A stretch of 64,000 nt of DNA from Paenibacillus_AB sp036577625. Lineage in GTDB: Bacteria > Bacillota > Bacilli > Paenibacillales > NBRC-103111. Positions within the stretch are counted from its first letter, which is position 1; each line of letters starts with the position of its first letter. The translations under genes and the position numbers were made by a program. Positions 25,947 to 34,676 of this stretch are shown in pieces. The DNA lies in the NCBI RefSeq assembly GCF_036577625.1, contig NZ_JARBDC010000045.1:9077-73076 (forward strand), in the 5' to 3' direction. The notes below the pieces were generated by a model. That model saw only the letters and a list, made by a program, of their open reading frames with translations, made no database searches and was not told the DNA's origin.

Positions 25947-27398
25947 TTACTTTTGGGCTTCGATCGCTTTTTTCAGCAGCGCCTCGGCTTCCTGCAGCAC
26001 CGGCATCGGATCCTGCTTGCCGAGCGCGATTTGCGTCACCGCTTCGGTTACGACCTTGTTCGACTGCTGGTAGGCGGGATCGGTCAGCGAAACGTTGCGG
26101 AAGCCGCTTTCCAGCATCACCTTGTTCGTCTTCATATAGTCGTACATCGCTTTCGGCGCATCCTGGATTTTCGCCGCGCGGACGGGATCGTCGGAAAAAT
26201 CTTTGCGCACCGGCAGCATGCCGCCCTTCTCGGCGATCACGGTCTGGATGTCGAGATTCCACAGCCAGACGTTGAACTCTTTCGCCCATTTTTTGTTCAG
26301 TTCCGGCTTCGCCGCCCAAATGTAGAAGCCGTTGCCCGCGCTCAGGCGCGCGTATATCGTGCTGCCCGGCTTGCTGCTCATCGGCACCGCCATGAAGCCC
26401 CATTTGAAGTCTTTCGGCGTCGAATCCTTCATTTCGTTTTGCACCCACGTGCCCGAGGCGACCATCGCCGCTTTGCCCTGCAGCACCTGCATTTGCGACT
26501 GGGTATGATTGAGCGCGGCGACGCCTTCGGGGAAATACCCTTTCTTCCCCATCTCGTACACCCGCTTCCACCGCTCGACGCTTTCCGGCGCCAAATGCTG
26601 AGGCAGCTTGAAATTGCGGTAGTCGTCCTCGAACTTTTTCAGGTTGCCGCTAAGCTCGGCGAGCTCGAACAGCTTCCAGACGCCGAACGCGTAATCGAGA
26701 TAGCCGGGATATTGGCCGGGAAACGTGATCGGCACGACGCCTTTCGCTTTAATGTCCTCGCACAGCTTCAGAAACTCCTCCCACGTTTTCGGGTTTTGGT
26801 TCCAGCCGTTTTTCTCGAACGCATTTTTGTCGAACATCAGTCCGGCGCTCGTCCCGGCGTTCGGCAGCGCGTACGTTTTCCCGAGCACCCGCGGGGCCGC
26901 GACGTATTCGCCGTCCAGCGCGATCTCCTTCAGCGTCTTGCCGCCGCCGTCGTACGCCTTGCGGTCCCATAGCTCCTCCTGCGGCTCCAGCTTGCCGGCC
27001 GCCACGACCGGCTCCACGCCGCCGGGAATGCCGCCGGAAAACAAATCGAACATATCCTGATCGTTGTTCGCGGATATTTTCGTTCCGGTAATCGTATCGA
27101 TTTTCGGCGAATAGACGACCTCGAAGCCGACGTTCGGAAATTTTTTCTTGAACGAGTCCATGGCGTAGTCGAACCATTCGCGGCCCATGCCGCTTTCGAA
27201 AAAGCCGACCTTGAGCGTCACCTTCCGGTCTTTCGGCAGCCCGTTTTCCGGGTAAACGTTCGTCGAACCGCCCGGCCCCCCGCTTCCTTGTTCGCCGTTT
27301 GCCGGCGTCTTCGTTCCGGCGCCGCCGCAAGCCGCGACGGCCAGCGCGAGCATGACGGATACGAACGGGGTTGAAATCGTTTTCATGTTTCGAATCAA
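25947..27398 (-). CDS. Extracellular solute-binding lipoprotein (sugar ABC transporter)
   Basis: 483 residues. The N-terminus VSVMLALAVAACGGAGTKTP carries a lipobox with the acylated Cys (VAAC), followed by a long Gly/Pro linker. The body is a family 1 binding protein: KVTLKVGFFESGMGREW, GKAAMVASGTWVQNEM, and a C-terminal helical part. It hands an oligosaccharide to the two downstream permeases. A TTG start at 27398 is preferred because AAAGGAGGG lies eight bases upstream; the in-frame ATG at 27386 is further away. The AraC regulator upstream probably controls it. Confidence 0.9.
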   Translation of the reverse strand: MIRNMKTISTPFVSVMLALAVAACGGAGTKTPANGEQGSGGPGGSTNVYPENGLPKDRKVTLKVGFFESGMGREWFDYAMDSFKKKFPNVGFEVVYSPKIDTITGTKISANNDQDMFDLFSGGIPGGVEPVVAAGKLEPQEELWDRKAYDGGGKTLKEIALDGEYVAAPRVLGKTYALPNAGTSAGLMFDKNAFEKNGWNQNPKTWEEFLKLCEDIKAKGVVPITFPGQYPGYLDYAFGVWKLFELAELSGNLKKFEDDYRNFKLPQHLAPESVERWKRVYEMGKKGYFPEGVAALNHTQSQMQVLQGKAAMVASGTWVQNEMKDSTPKDFKWGFMAVPMSSKPGSTIYARLSAGNGFYIWAAKPELNKKWAKEFNVWLWNLDIQTVIAEKGGMLPVRKDFSDDPVRAAKIQDAPKAMYDYMKTNKVMLESGFRNVSLTDPAYQQSNKVVTEAVTQIALGKQDPMPVLQEAEALLKKAIEAQK

Positions 27399-27537
27399 GC
27401 GGGAACCCTCCTTTGGACTTTTCGCTGCGATGAATGAACCGGCCGGCTCGCCATGTACCGTACCATTTTTTCGGAGAACGTGTAAATATTTCATTTTTTA
27501 CGCCATATGCAAATTTGTTGACGCGGCTGGCGAGGCG

Positions 27538-27583
27538 AAAAAAACGGTCCGCTCCCGGCGGCGGCGCGTATGCCGCAGCGGGG
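27538..27583 (-). terminator. Terminator after the membrane-bound AraC regulator
   Basis: The minus strand has a GC-rich nested hairpin (outer CCGCT/AGCGG, inner GCGGC/GCCGC) followed by a run of seven T residues, 40 bp beyond the stop at 27623. It separates the regulator from the ABC operon. Confidence 0.65.
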
Positions 27584-27622
27584 CGAACCGGGACTAACGC
27601 GGATCGTCCTTTTTTTACGCGG

Positions 27623-29896
27623 TTATCGTTTTTGTTGATTCGTCCGCTCCGGCTCGTCCGGACGCTCCTTGCGGTAATGGCCGGGGGTCGTGCCGGTCAG
27701 CTTCTTGAACGCCCGGATGAACGAGAGCGCGTTCGTATAGCCGACCCGTTCGGCGATTTCCTGAATGGAGACGGACGTTTCCCGCAGCAGCTCCGCCGCC
27801 TTGTCCACCCGGATCCGCGTGACGTAGTCGATCAATTTGACGCCGAACGTTTCCTTGAACGCGCGGCTGAAGTAGCTGGCGTTATAGCCGAATTCCTCGC
27901 TTACCTGGGCGAGGGAAAGGTCCGGGTCGCCGTACCGCTCCTCGATGTACGCTTTGACGTTCTGCAGCGTTTGGTGCGCCGTCTTCGCTTCCCGCAGCTC
28001 CCGCATCCGCCCGAACGCTTCCTGGAGCAGCCCGTCCAGCGCGGCGAACGTATCGTCCAGCGTCTCGTGCCGCTCTGCGATCCGTTCCAGCCGGCGGCCG
28101 AACCCGGTGTACCAGATCGCCTGAAATTCGCCGGGAAGCTCCATCATTTCGCGATGCAGGTGAACGGTCAGCATATGGAACAGACGAAACAAATCTTCGC
28201 GCGTCAGCAGCGCGGCCCGGACGGAACGGTACAGCTCGTTGAGCCGTTCCGCCCAATCCGGATCGCCGGAGCGGAACGATTGGCACAGGAGGCGAACGTC
28301 CTGCAGCCGTTTGAACATTTCGTCGTGCGGCTGCGAGATGTCGGCCGGAACGATAAGACGGTTCGTCCCGAGCGACGTTTTGTAGCCGAGCAGCTGCTGC
28401 GCCCGGCGATAGCTTCCCGGCAAGCCGGCCGTCGACAGGCAGCGGCCGCCGACGCTCGCCGTTACGGTGAACGACAAGTTTTGCTCGATCCACGCGCGCA
28501 GCTTCTCCAGCGTTTCGACGGCGGCGCGCTCCGCGACCCCGGGGTCGTCCGCCGCGAACACGATGCCCATCTGGTGCGGACCGACCCATTCGGAGCATTG
28601 GCGAACCGGGGCGTTCCCGGCGATCTCCCCGGCGACGTTGCCGATGACCTGCTTCAGCAAATGCCGGTCTCTCCGGCTGTACTTGCCGGCGAATTCGTAG
28701 CTTTGATCGATTTCGATCAGAGCGACGAGCGCCTCCGCGACCGGCGGCTCGATGCCGAGCAGCGATAGCTCGGCTTGCGACGCGCGCTCCGCGAACTCTT
28801 CGTCCTCGAGCATGTTCAGAAAGACGTGCCGTTTCCGGTATACGATATTTTCTTCGTGCCGCATCTGCATCAGGCTGTGCTGGTCGAGCAGCTGCTCGAT
28901 CGCGGCTTCGATATAGTTGACCTCGTCCGACTTCTCGTCGATGCGCAGCTGCTCGGATTTTTGCCTGGCGAACGCCTCGATGCGGCCGGCCACGCTCTCG
29001 ATCGGCTTGAAATGGCGGCGGGTGACGTAAGACAGCCAAACCGCGCCGAGCGCGATGACGGCGAAGCCGAACGAAATCCAGACGTAGAACAGGGACGACA
29101 CCCAATCCAAGACGCTCGAGTCGTAAATCCCGCTCCGCACCGACCAGCCGGTATAGTCGGATCGGACGAACGACAGCTGCTTGCCGGAATCGGGCGCGTC
29201 GCCGGCATCGCTTCCGGAGCCGGCCAGCCGCTTGGAGGCGATCAGCTTCCCGTCGTCGTCGACCAGCTCCACGAAGTTCAGCTTCGATTCGGACATTTTG
29301 GCGATCAGCTCGCTGAGACGGTCCGTGCCGACTTGATAGACGATGAGGCTGCGCTCGGCCAAATGGGCGATTTTCACCAGGCTGACGACCGGCGCGCCGG
29401 CGCTGTCCGGCCGTTCCTTGTATATCCGCTTCGTCTCCCAGCGAAGCGGCGTCAGCGCGGACACGTTCGCGCCGATAAACTGCTTGTCGCCGAAACGATC
29501 GAGCGGGATGAGCGAAGACGGCGTCAGCACCGTTGCGTCCGGCGTGCGGTACAAGTAAATCGAATGCAGCAACGGATGCTTGCGCATCGTTTCGTTCAGC
29601 GCCGCGGCGGCTTCGTAATCGGTCCGCTGCCGGTCGGCGGCCGGAACCGGCGCGAAGAACGCCTTGATCGCCTCGTTGTCCCGCAGCTCGCTGCTCATCA
29701 GCTCGTCCAGTCCGCGCAGCGCGTCGTCGATCGTCTGGCTAATATTATGCGACAGCAGCGTGTTCGCCTTCGACGCGGAACGCTGCGACATTTCGCTGAG
29801 CGCCAAATAGGCGAGCAGCAGCAGCGTCAGACTGATGACGAAAAAGACGGGCAAATAGGACAACAGCAGCCGCCGAAACCCTCGTTTTTTTCCCAT
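27623..29896 (-). CDS. Membrane-anchored AraC-family regulator (YesN/two-helix sensor type)
   Basis: 757 residues. A membrane helix (LLLSYLPVFFVISLTLLLLA, residues 10-29) and a second (WISFGFAVIALGAVWLSYV, near 290) enclose an extracytoplasmic sensor domain of about 250 residues. Next come a cytoplasmic linker region and a C-terminal AraC domain with SLAQVSEEFGYNASYFSRAF and IAERVGYTNALSFIRAFKKL. Such single-protein sensors in Paenibacillaceae control adjacent sugar ABC transporters. GGGGGGAGAAGG sits before the ATG at 29896. It is divergent from a solute-binding protein gene and upstream of an ABC operon; either could be its target. Confidence 0.88.
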   Translation of the reverse strand: MGKKRGFRRLLLSYLPVFFVISLTLLLLAYLALSEMSQRSASKANTLLSHNISQTIDDALRGLDELMSSELRDNEAIKAFFAPVPAADRQRTDYEAAAALNETMRKHPLLHSIYLYRTPDATVLTPSSLIPLDRFGDKQFIGANVSALTPLRWETKRIYKERPDSAGAPVVSLVKIAHLAERSLIVYQVGTDRLSELIAKMSESKLNFVELVDDDGKLIASKRLAGSGSDAGDAPDSGKQLSFVRSDYTGWSVRSGIYDSSVLDWVSSLFYVWISFGFAVIALGAVWLSYVTRRHFKPIESVAGRIEAFARQKSEQLRIDEKSDEVNYIEAAIEQLLDQHSLMQMRHEENIVYRKRHVFLNMLEDEEFAERASQAELSLLGIEPPVAEALVALIEIDQSYEFAGKYSRRDRHLLKQVIGNVAGEIAGNAPVRQCSEWVGPHQMGIVFAADDPGVAERAAVETLEKLRAWIEQNLSFTVTASVGGRCLSTAGLPGSYRRAQQLLGYKTSLGTNRLIVPADISQPHDEMFKRLQDVRLLCQSFRSGDPDWAERLNELYRSVRAALLTREDLFRLFHMLTVHLHREMMELPGEFQAIWYTGFGRRLERIAERHETLDDTFAALDGLLQEAFGRMRELREAKTAHQTLQNVKAYIEERYGDPDLSLAQVSEEFGYNASYFSRAFKETFGVKLIDYVTRIRVDKAAELLRETSVSIQEIAERVGYTNALSFIRAFKKLTGTTPGHYRKERPDEPERTNQQKR

Positions 29897-29972
29897 CCTT
29901 CTCCCCCCGGCAATGTGCCATGATCGTGCGAGCGTACTCTGTTGATCCGATTGTACATTCGGGCGCAAGGAA

Positions 29973-29987
29973 ATGTAAACGCTTTTT
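29973..29987 (+). promoter_or_regulatory. cre-like catabolite-repression site
   Basis: ATGTAAACGCTTTTT in the intergenic region between the divergent AraC regulator and the solute-binding protein gene matches the CcpA cre consensus at all but one conserved position. Confidence 0.45.
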
Positions 29988-30059
29988 CGGAATCGCTTTC
30001 CTTTGCGTCCGAAACGGTTTAAGATGAAATTGAATCGCGCGAGAGGGGGCCTGCTTCCG

Positions 30060-31637
30060 TTGAAATACGCCAAATGGGGTACGTTTGCGACGCTTGCCTT
30101 TCTGTGCGCCGCGGCGCTCGTCTATGCCGTCTGGCACCGGTATGCCGGCATAAGAGCGTCGGACGGGCGGCCCGGAGCCGATGACGGGCGCATGAGGCTC
30201 AGCCTGTTTATAAGCGGCTCGCCCGGCGCCGCGCTTCCGCCCCCCGAACGGGACTTCGTCCGCAAGGCGATCGAATCGAAGTTCGACGTCAGCCTCAAGC
30301 TGACGTTCATGGAGCCGGGCGAGCCGTACGAGGCGAAAATCGCCGGCCTGCTGGCCGCGAACGATCCGCCGGACATGTGGCTTCAGCTCAGTCCGGACGG
30401 CGGCGCGAAGCAGGCGCTGGACAACGTGCTGGCCGATATGACCTACTTCGTCACCCCGAAGACGATGCCGAACTATTTTACGTACTGGATGAACGAGAAA
30501 GAGCTTCGCGAATACCAGCTGCACAACAAATTCGTGCGTGCGCCGATTCCGTACGACAAACGATCGTACCGCGCCTATTATATCCGCAAAGATTGGCTGG
30601 ACAAGCTCGGCCTGCCCGTCCCGCGCACGTACGGCGAATACGTCGACGCCTTGCGCGCGTTTACGTTCGGCGATCCGGACGGCAACGGCAAGCCCGATAC
30701 GTACGGCTTCACCGCCTCCGGCAACGGCTCCGCCTTGTCGCTCGACTGGCCGGAGTTCGTCAAGAACGGCCTGCTGTTCCCGGCCTATTTCGAGAACGGC
30801 GCGCTCGTCGACATGCAGACCGACCTCCGCGTCGAACAGACGGTGACCGACATCTTGAAGGTGATCGGCAGCGGCGTCATCGACCCGGACTGGTTTCTGA
30901 ACAAAGGGCGGCAGCATCTCGACAAGGCGGTGCAGGGGAAAGCGGGCGTCGTGCTGGGAGATTCCGCCGACTTCGCGCTGGACGCGAATCCGGAAAGCAT
31001 CCAAACGCGCACCAGGCTGCTCGATCCGAAGGCGGACTGGGTTCCGTTCAATCCGTTCGGCGATGTCCCGCTGCGCGCCGCCCCGACGCCGGACTACCCG
31101 TTCGTGTATTCGAACAACGCCGCCGGCCTTCACCCGGAGAAGCTGAAGAAGATTACCGGAATACTCGATTGGCTGGCGGGCGTAGAGGGGTTTCTGCTTA
31201 CGCACTACGGACTCGAGAACGTTCACTATACCCGTACGGGAAACACCGTGCTGCTGAAGCCGGACCGGATCGAGGAGGACATCGTCCGGCAAGGCAATTT
31301 CCTGAAAATATGGGACTTCTTCACCCCGGACGCGCCGGACGTACTCGGCCTGACCGTCATCGATCCCCGCCTGTCGGCGCGCGATCGGATTTTGCTGCAA
31401 ACCGTTGCGTCCATTCCGGTGCACGAGGGGCTCGGCACGACGCTAACCCCGCCGCTCGGCATTAACGTCGAAGCGATGCGCGCCAAACAGAACGAATTTT
31501 TCGTTCGCATGATGGTTACCGACAAATCGGGCGCCCGCTGGCCGGAATACCGGCGTCAGCTGATGGAGCAGTACGACGGGAACGTCATTTTCCGGCATTA
31601 CGAGGAAAAAATACGCGCCGCGCGCGACAACAGGTAA
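30060..31637 (+). CDS. Membrane-anchored family 1 solute-binding protein
   Basis: 525 residues. The N-terminus has one hydrophobic helix (FATLAFLCAAALVYAVW) with no lipobox Cys, so it is held by an uncleaved anchor or is secreted. The body resembles the LplA/LipO-type binding proteins of Paenibacillus: MRLSLFISGSPG, WLDKLGLPVPRTYGEYVDAL and FGDPDGNGKPDTYGF. No permease is next to it on this strand; it may serve either nearby transporter or act as co-sensor with the divergent AraC regulator. The start is uncertain: the TTG at 30060 has GAGAGGGGG upstream; an ATG at 30024 is the alternative. Confidence 0.8.
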   Translation: MKYAKWGTFATLAFLCAAALVYAVWHRYAGIRASDGRPGADDGRMRLSLFISGSPGAALPPPERDFVRKAIESKFDVSLKLTFMEPGEPYEAKIAGLLAANDPPDMWLQLSPDGGAKQALDNVLADMTYFVTPKTMPNYFTYWMNEKELREYQLHNKFVRAPIPYDKRSYRAYYIRKDWLDKLGLPVPRTYGEYVDALRAFTFGDPDGNGKPDTYGFTASGNGSALSLDWPEFVKNGLLFPAYFENGALVDMQTDLRVEQTVTDILKVIGSGVIDPDWFLNKGRQHLDKAVQGKAGVVLGDSADFALDANPESIQTRTRLLDPKADWVPFNPFGDVPLRAAPTPDYPFVYSNNAAGLHPEKLKKITGILDWLAGVEGFLLTHYGLENVHYTRTGNTVLLKPDRIEEDIVRQGNFLKIWDFFTPDAPDVLGLTVIDPRLSARDRILLQTVASIPVHEGLGTTLTPPLGINVEAMRAKQNEFFVRMMVTDKSGARWPEYRRQLMEQYDGNVIFRHYEEKIRAARDNR

Positions 31638-31669
31638 CCGAAGCCGCGCACGGCCCGACCGAAACGAAA

Positions 31670-31691
31670 CAGGCTGCCGATCGTTCGGCAG
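31670..31691. terminator. Bidirectional hairpin terminator
   Basis: A 9-bp perfect stem (GGCTGCCGA/TCGGCAGCC) between the convergent solute-binding protein and sulfatase genes; the exact inverted copy of the hairpin at 20723-20744. Rightward it is followed by an AT-rich stretch; leftward by TGTTTCG. Confidence 0.65.
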
Positions 31692-31709
31692 CCCGAATTA
31701 TTTACCCCA

Positions 31710-33197
31710 TTAACGATTCGCCGCATCAACCAAACCGAGCCGCTCGTACTGCTCCGCCGGGGCGTCGTACTGCCGCATCAGCCGAACCAGACGGGACGCC
31801 ATCCGCTCCTCCGCGGCGCGGTCGCCGGCGATGGAATGCAGCTGCCCCGGATCGTTCGCCAGGTCGAACAGCAGCGTCCCGTATGTATGGGCCGGGATAT
31901 ACGAGCCTGCCGGAATTTTCAGCGTGCGCACCCCTTTCGTAAACGAAAACGGCTCGGCCAACTCCATCCTCCGAAGCTCCTCGGGGCTGAACAACGATGC
32001 CATATGCGTCGGCATCAGCGTGTAGTTGTACAGCGGGGAGTTGTCCGGCCGAACCGGCGCCCGCATATAGACGTAGCGGCCGTCGGTGCAGTTCACGTGC
32101 CCGCCGTGAATGCCGAACAGCACCGCCTCTCGGGTCGGCTCGTTTCGGCGCATCGCCTCCCGCAGCGAAATGCCCTGCATATCGGGGGGCACGGGGACGC
32201 CGAAATAGTCGAGCAGCGTCGGAGCCACATCGATCAGCTGCGTCAGCTGCCCGCACCGTTCGTTTTTCCGGCCGTCGCGCGGGTCCCATACGAACAGCGG
32301 CGTCCGGGCGATCTCGTTGTAGAACGGCATGACGTTTTTCGCCCACCAGTCGTGCTCGCCCAGCAGGAAGCCGTGGTCCGTCGTCACGATCAGCATCGTA
32401 TCGCTCCACAGGCCGTACTCGTCCATCGCGTCGAGCAGCCGGCCCAAGTAGGCGTCGCACATGCTGAGCAGCGCGGCGTATTCGTATTTGCAATGCTCCG
32501 CTTCCTCCCGCGTTTCGCGCACGCGCGCATAGTTCGGCCAGTCGAAATGCTTGCCCGTATAATCATGCGGATACAAATCCTTGTACGTTTGCGGGGAGAA
32601 GAACGGCTCGTGCGGGTCGAACGCCTCGATTTGCAGCAGCCACCGGTCCTCGCTGCGGTTCGTCCGGATAAACTCGAGCCCTTTCGCGAACGTTTCGGCT
32701 TGCGGGTGAAGCTCTTCCGTCGCCATATAGTTGCGGTTGATCCAATCCTGGCGGAACAGCTTGGCGCGATGCCCTTCATAGCTGCCGACGTGCTCCGGTA
32801 TATCCGGGTCCGCGACCTCTCCCTTCCAAGGATCGCCTTCCTGACCGCGAACGAATTCCCATGTGCTGTACTGGCTGTGGTAGGTCGCCCCGCCCGGCTC
32901 CCAATAATGGTAATGGTCGCTGACGAGGTGGGAATGGACGCCGTGCCGCTGCAGCAGGGCCGGCATCGAGTCGTCGAAAGGCTCGAGCGGCCCCCAGCCG
33001 CGGTGCAAAAAATGCGGCCGGCCGGTCAGCAAATCCCGCCGCGCCGGCATGCACGGCAGGCTGCCGGCCCAATTTCCGTCGAACGTGACGCTTCTCTCCG
33101 CCAGCCGGGCGAAATTCGGCGCATGAACCCATTCGCAGCCGTAAGGGGGAAGCATGTGGCGGTTCAGCGAGTCGAACAATACGATGATGGCTTTCAA
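31710..33197 (-). CDS. Sulfatase (Cys-type, alkaline-phosphatase superfamily)
   Basis: 495 residues. The sulfatase signature CMPAR at residues 49-53, in SLPCMPARRDLLTGR, supplies the Cys that is converted to formylglycine. Metal ligands fit the N-terminal IVLFDSLNRH and the later TTDHGFLLGEHD. No signal peptide is visible, so it is probably cytoplasmic and acts on imported sulfated sugars. A TTG start at 33197 is chosen: GAGGAGG lies upstream and it begins MKAIIVLFDS. Last gene of a permease-permease-binding protein-sulfatase-sulfatase operon. Activation needs a maturase (anSME or FGE), not present here. Confidence 0.88.
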   Translation of the reverse strand: MKAIIVLFDSLNRHMLPPYGCEWVHAPNFARLAERSVTFDGNWAGSLPCMPARRDLLTGRPHFLHRGWGPLEPFDDSMPALLQRHGVHSHLVSDHYHYWEPGGATYHSQYSTWEFVRGQEGDPWKGEVADPDIPEHVGSYEGHRAKLFRQDWINRNYMATEELHPQAETFAKGLEFIRTNRSEDRWLLQIEAFDPHEPFFSPQTYKDLYPHDYTGKHFDWPNYARVRETREEAEHCKYEYAALLSMCDAYLGRLLDAMDEYGLWSDTMLIVTTDHGFLLGEHDWWAKNVMPFYNEIARTPLFVWDPRDGRKNERCGQLTQLIDVAPTLLDYFGVPVPPDMQGISLREAMRRNEPTREAVLFGIHGGHVNCTDGRYVYMRAPVRPDNSPLYNYTLMPTHMASLFSPEELRRMELAEPFSFTKGVRTLKIPAGSYIPAHTYGTLLFDLANDPGQLHSIAGDRAAEERMASRLVRLMRQYDAPAEQYERLGLVDAANR

Positions 33198-33289
33198 AAC
33201 GGTTACGCCTCCTCGCAAAATGCAAATGCGGCCGCTTCGCGTACGAATCGCGGGCGCGGCCCTTGCGGTCCCGCTCCGGCACGCGGCCG

Positions 33290-34663
33290 TCAGCCTCGCT
33301 TGATCGGCCCCCGCGACACGTCCGCCCGCCGGTCCGCGATCGACACGGCGCGCTGGCCGCTTTTTCGCGAGGCGGCCAGCACGATGACGGGCTCCGGCTC
33401 TCCGGCCTCCGTCATTCGTTTCGCGAGACGGCTTCGCAGGTCGTCCGTCACCGCCCGGTAGCTGTCCAAGCCGATCAAATTCGTCAGCTCGTAAGGATCG
33501 GCGGCCAAATCGTACAAAAACTGCTCCTCGTACCGGTCCGAGCCCGCGTCCTTCCTGCCGTCCCGGTCCGGCGCATGCACGCCGTATTTCCAACGGTCCG
33601 TACGGATCGCCCGGGCGACTCCGGACTCGCTGATCTGCACGAACACTTCGGTCTGCCAATCCGCGTCGTCTCGCCGTATGAGCGGGAGCGCCGACCGGCC
33701 CTGCATCGTCTCCGGCACCGGAATGCCGGCGGCGTCGAGCAGCGTCGGCGGAAAATCGATCAGGCTGACGAGCTCGCGGATATGTCCGCCGTTCAGCCGC
33801 CTCGGCCCGAGCATCGCGGCAGGAATGCGGATCGAGCTTTCGTGGCACGACCGCTTGTACTCGGAGTTGCGCGTCTTGAAGTGGCAGCCGTGATCCGAGG
33901 TGAACAGCACGAGCGTGCGCTCGTGCAGGCCGAGGCTTTTCAGCGCGTCGAGCAGCCGGCCCAGCGCTTCGTCCAGCCGCTTCACCATCCCGTAATAGCC
34001 GCCCAGATGCTGGGCGGACGTGCCGCCGAGCGCCTGCAGATCCGGCGGCGTCCACCGGCCCGCGTACAGCTCCTCGTAGCCGTCCGGCGCCGGGTAGTTG
34101 TCCGAATGGTTTTGATGGTGCGGCTCCAAATACGAGAGGAACAAGAAAAACGGCTCGTCCTTGTGCCGGTCGATATACCGGATCGCCGCATCCGTCTGCG
34201 CGTCGACCCGGTAGCCCGGCAGCCTCACCTCGCGGTTGTCGTTGTCGTACAGCACCGTATCGTACGCATCGGACGAAAATTCCAGCACGTTGGCCGCGAG
34301 CCATTCCTCGTAGCCGCCCCGCTCCTCCTCCGGCACGGGCTCGTGCCCGGCCAAATGCCATTTGCCGATATACCCGGTCGCATAGCCCGCGTCTTTAAAA
34401 TAATGCGCCAGCGTCCGATGCTCCCGCCGCAGCGGGATGCCGTTCCGGTAGCAGCCGCTGGCCGTCGCGTACAGACCCGTCTGCAGGCACGACCTGGCCG
34501 GCCCGCAAACCGGCTGGCACGTGAACGTATGGTAGAAATGCGTGCCCGTGCGGGCCATCCGGTCGAAATGGGGCGTCAATCCGAGCGGATTGCCGTGCGC
34601 GCCGGTCGTATCCCATCGCTGCTGGTCCGTGAAGAAGACGACTACGTTCAGCTTCTCGTTCAT
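33290..34663 (-). CDS. Sulfatase (Cys-type), second copy
   Basis: 457 residues, a distinct sulfatase. It begins MNEKLNVVVFFTDQQRWD (metal Asp), has the formylglycine signature CGPAR at residues 53-57 in QPVCGPARSCLQTGLY, then GYIGKWHLAG and FTSDHG, all standard for arylsulfatase-like enzymes. No export signal is seen. GGGAGG is eight bases before the ATG. It lies 14 bp after the solute-binding protein gene and 92 bp before the other sulfatase, so both probably desulfate the same imported oligosaccharide. Confidence 0.9.
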   Translation of the reverse strand: MNEKLNVVVFFTDQQRWDTTGAHGNPLGLTPHFDRMARTGTHFYHTFTCQPVCGPARSCLQTGLYATASGCYRNGIPLRREHRTLAHYFKDAGYATGYIGKWHLAGHEPVPEEERGGYEEWLAANVLEFSSDAYDTVLYDNDNREVRLPGYRVDAQTDAAIRYIDRHKDEPFFLFLSYLEPHHQNHSDNYPAPDGYEELYAGRWTPPDLQALGGTSAQHLGGYYGMVKRLDEALGRLLDALKSLGLHERTLVLFTSDHGCHFKTRNSEYKRSCHESSIRIPAAMLGPRRLNGGHIRELVSLIDFPPTLLDAAGIPVPETMQGRSALPLIRRDDADWQTEVFVQISESGVARAIRTDRWKYGVHAPDRDGRKDAGSDRYEEQFLYDLAADPYELTNLIGLDSYRAVTDDLRSRLAKRMTEAGEPEPVIVLAASRKSGQRAVSIADRRADVSRGPIKRG

Positions 34664-34676
34664 TCGCGGCCTCCCG

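Noticed and set aside
24114..26972. A 952-codon rightward open frame opposite the sugar ABC operon
   Set aside because: Same reason: Arg/Gln-rich antisense frame with no family signature; the leftward frames encode clear transporter proteins.
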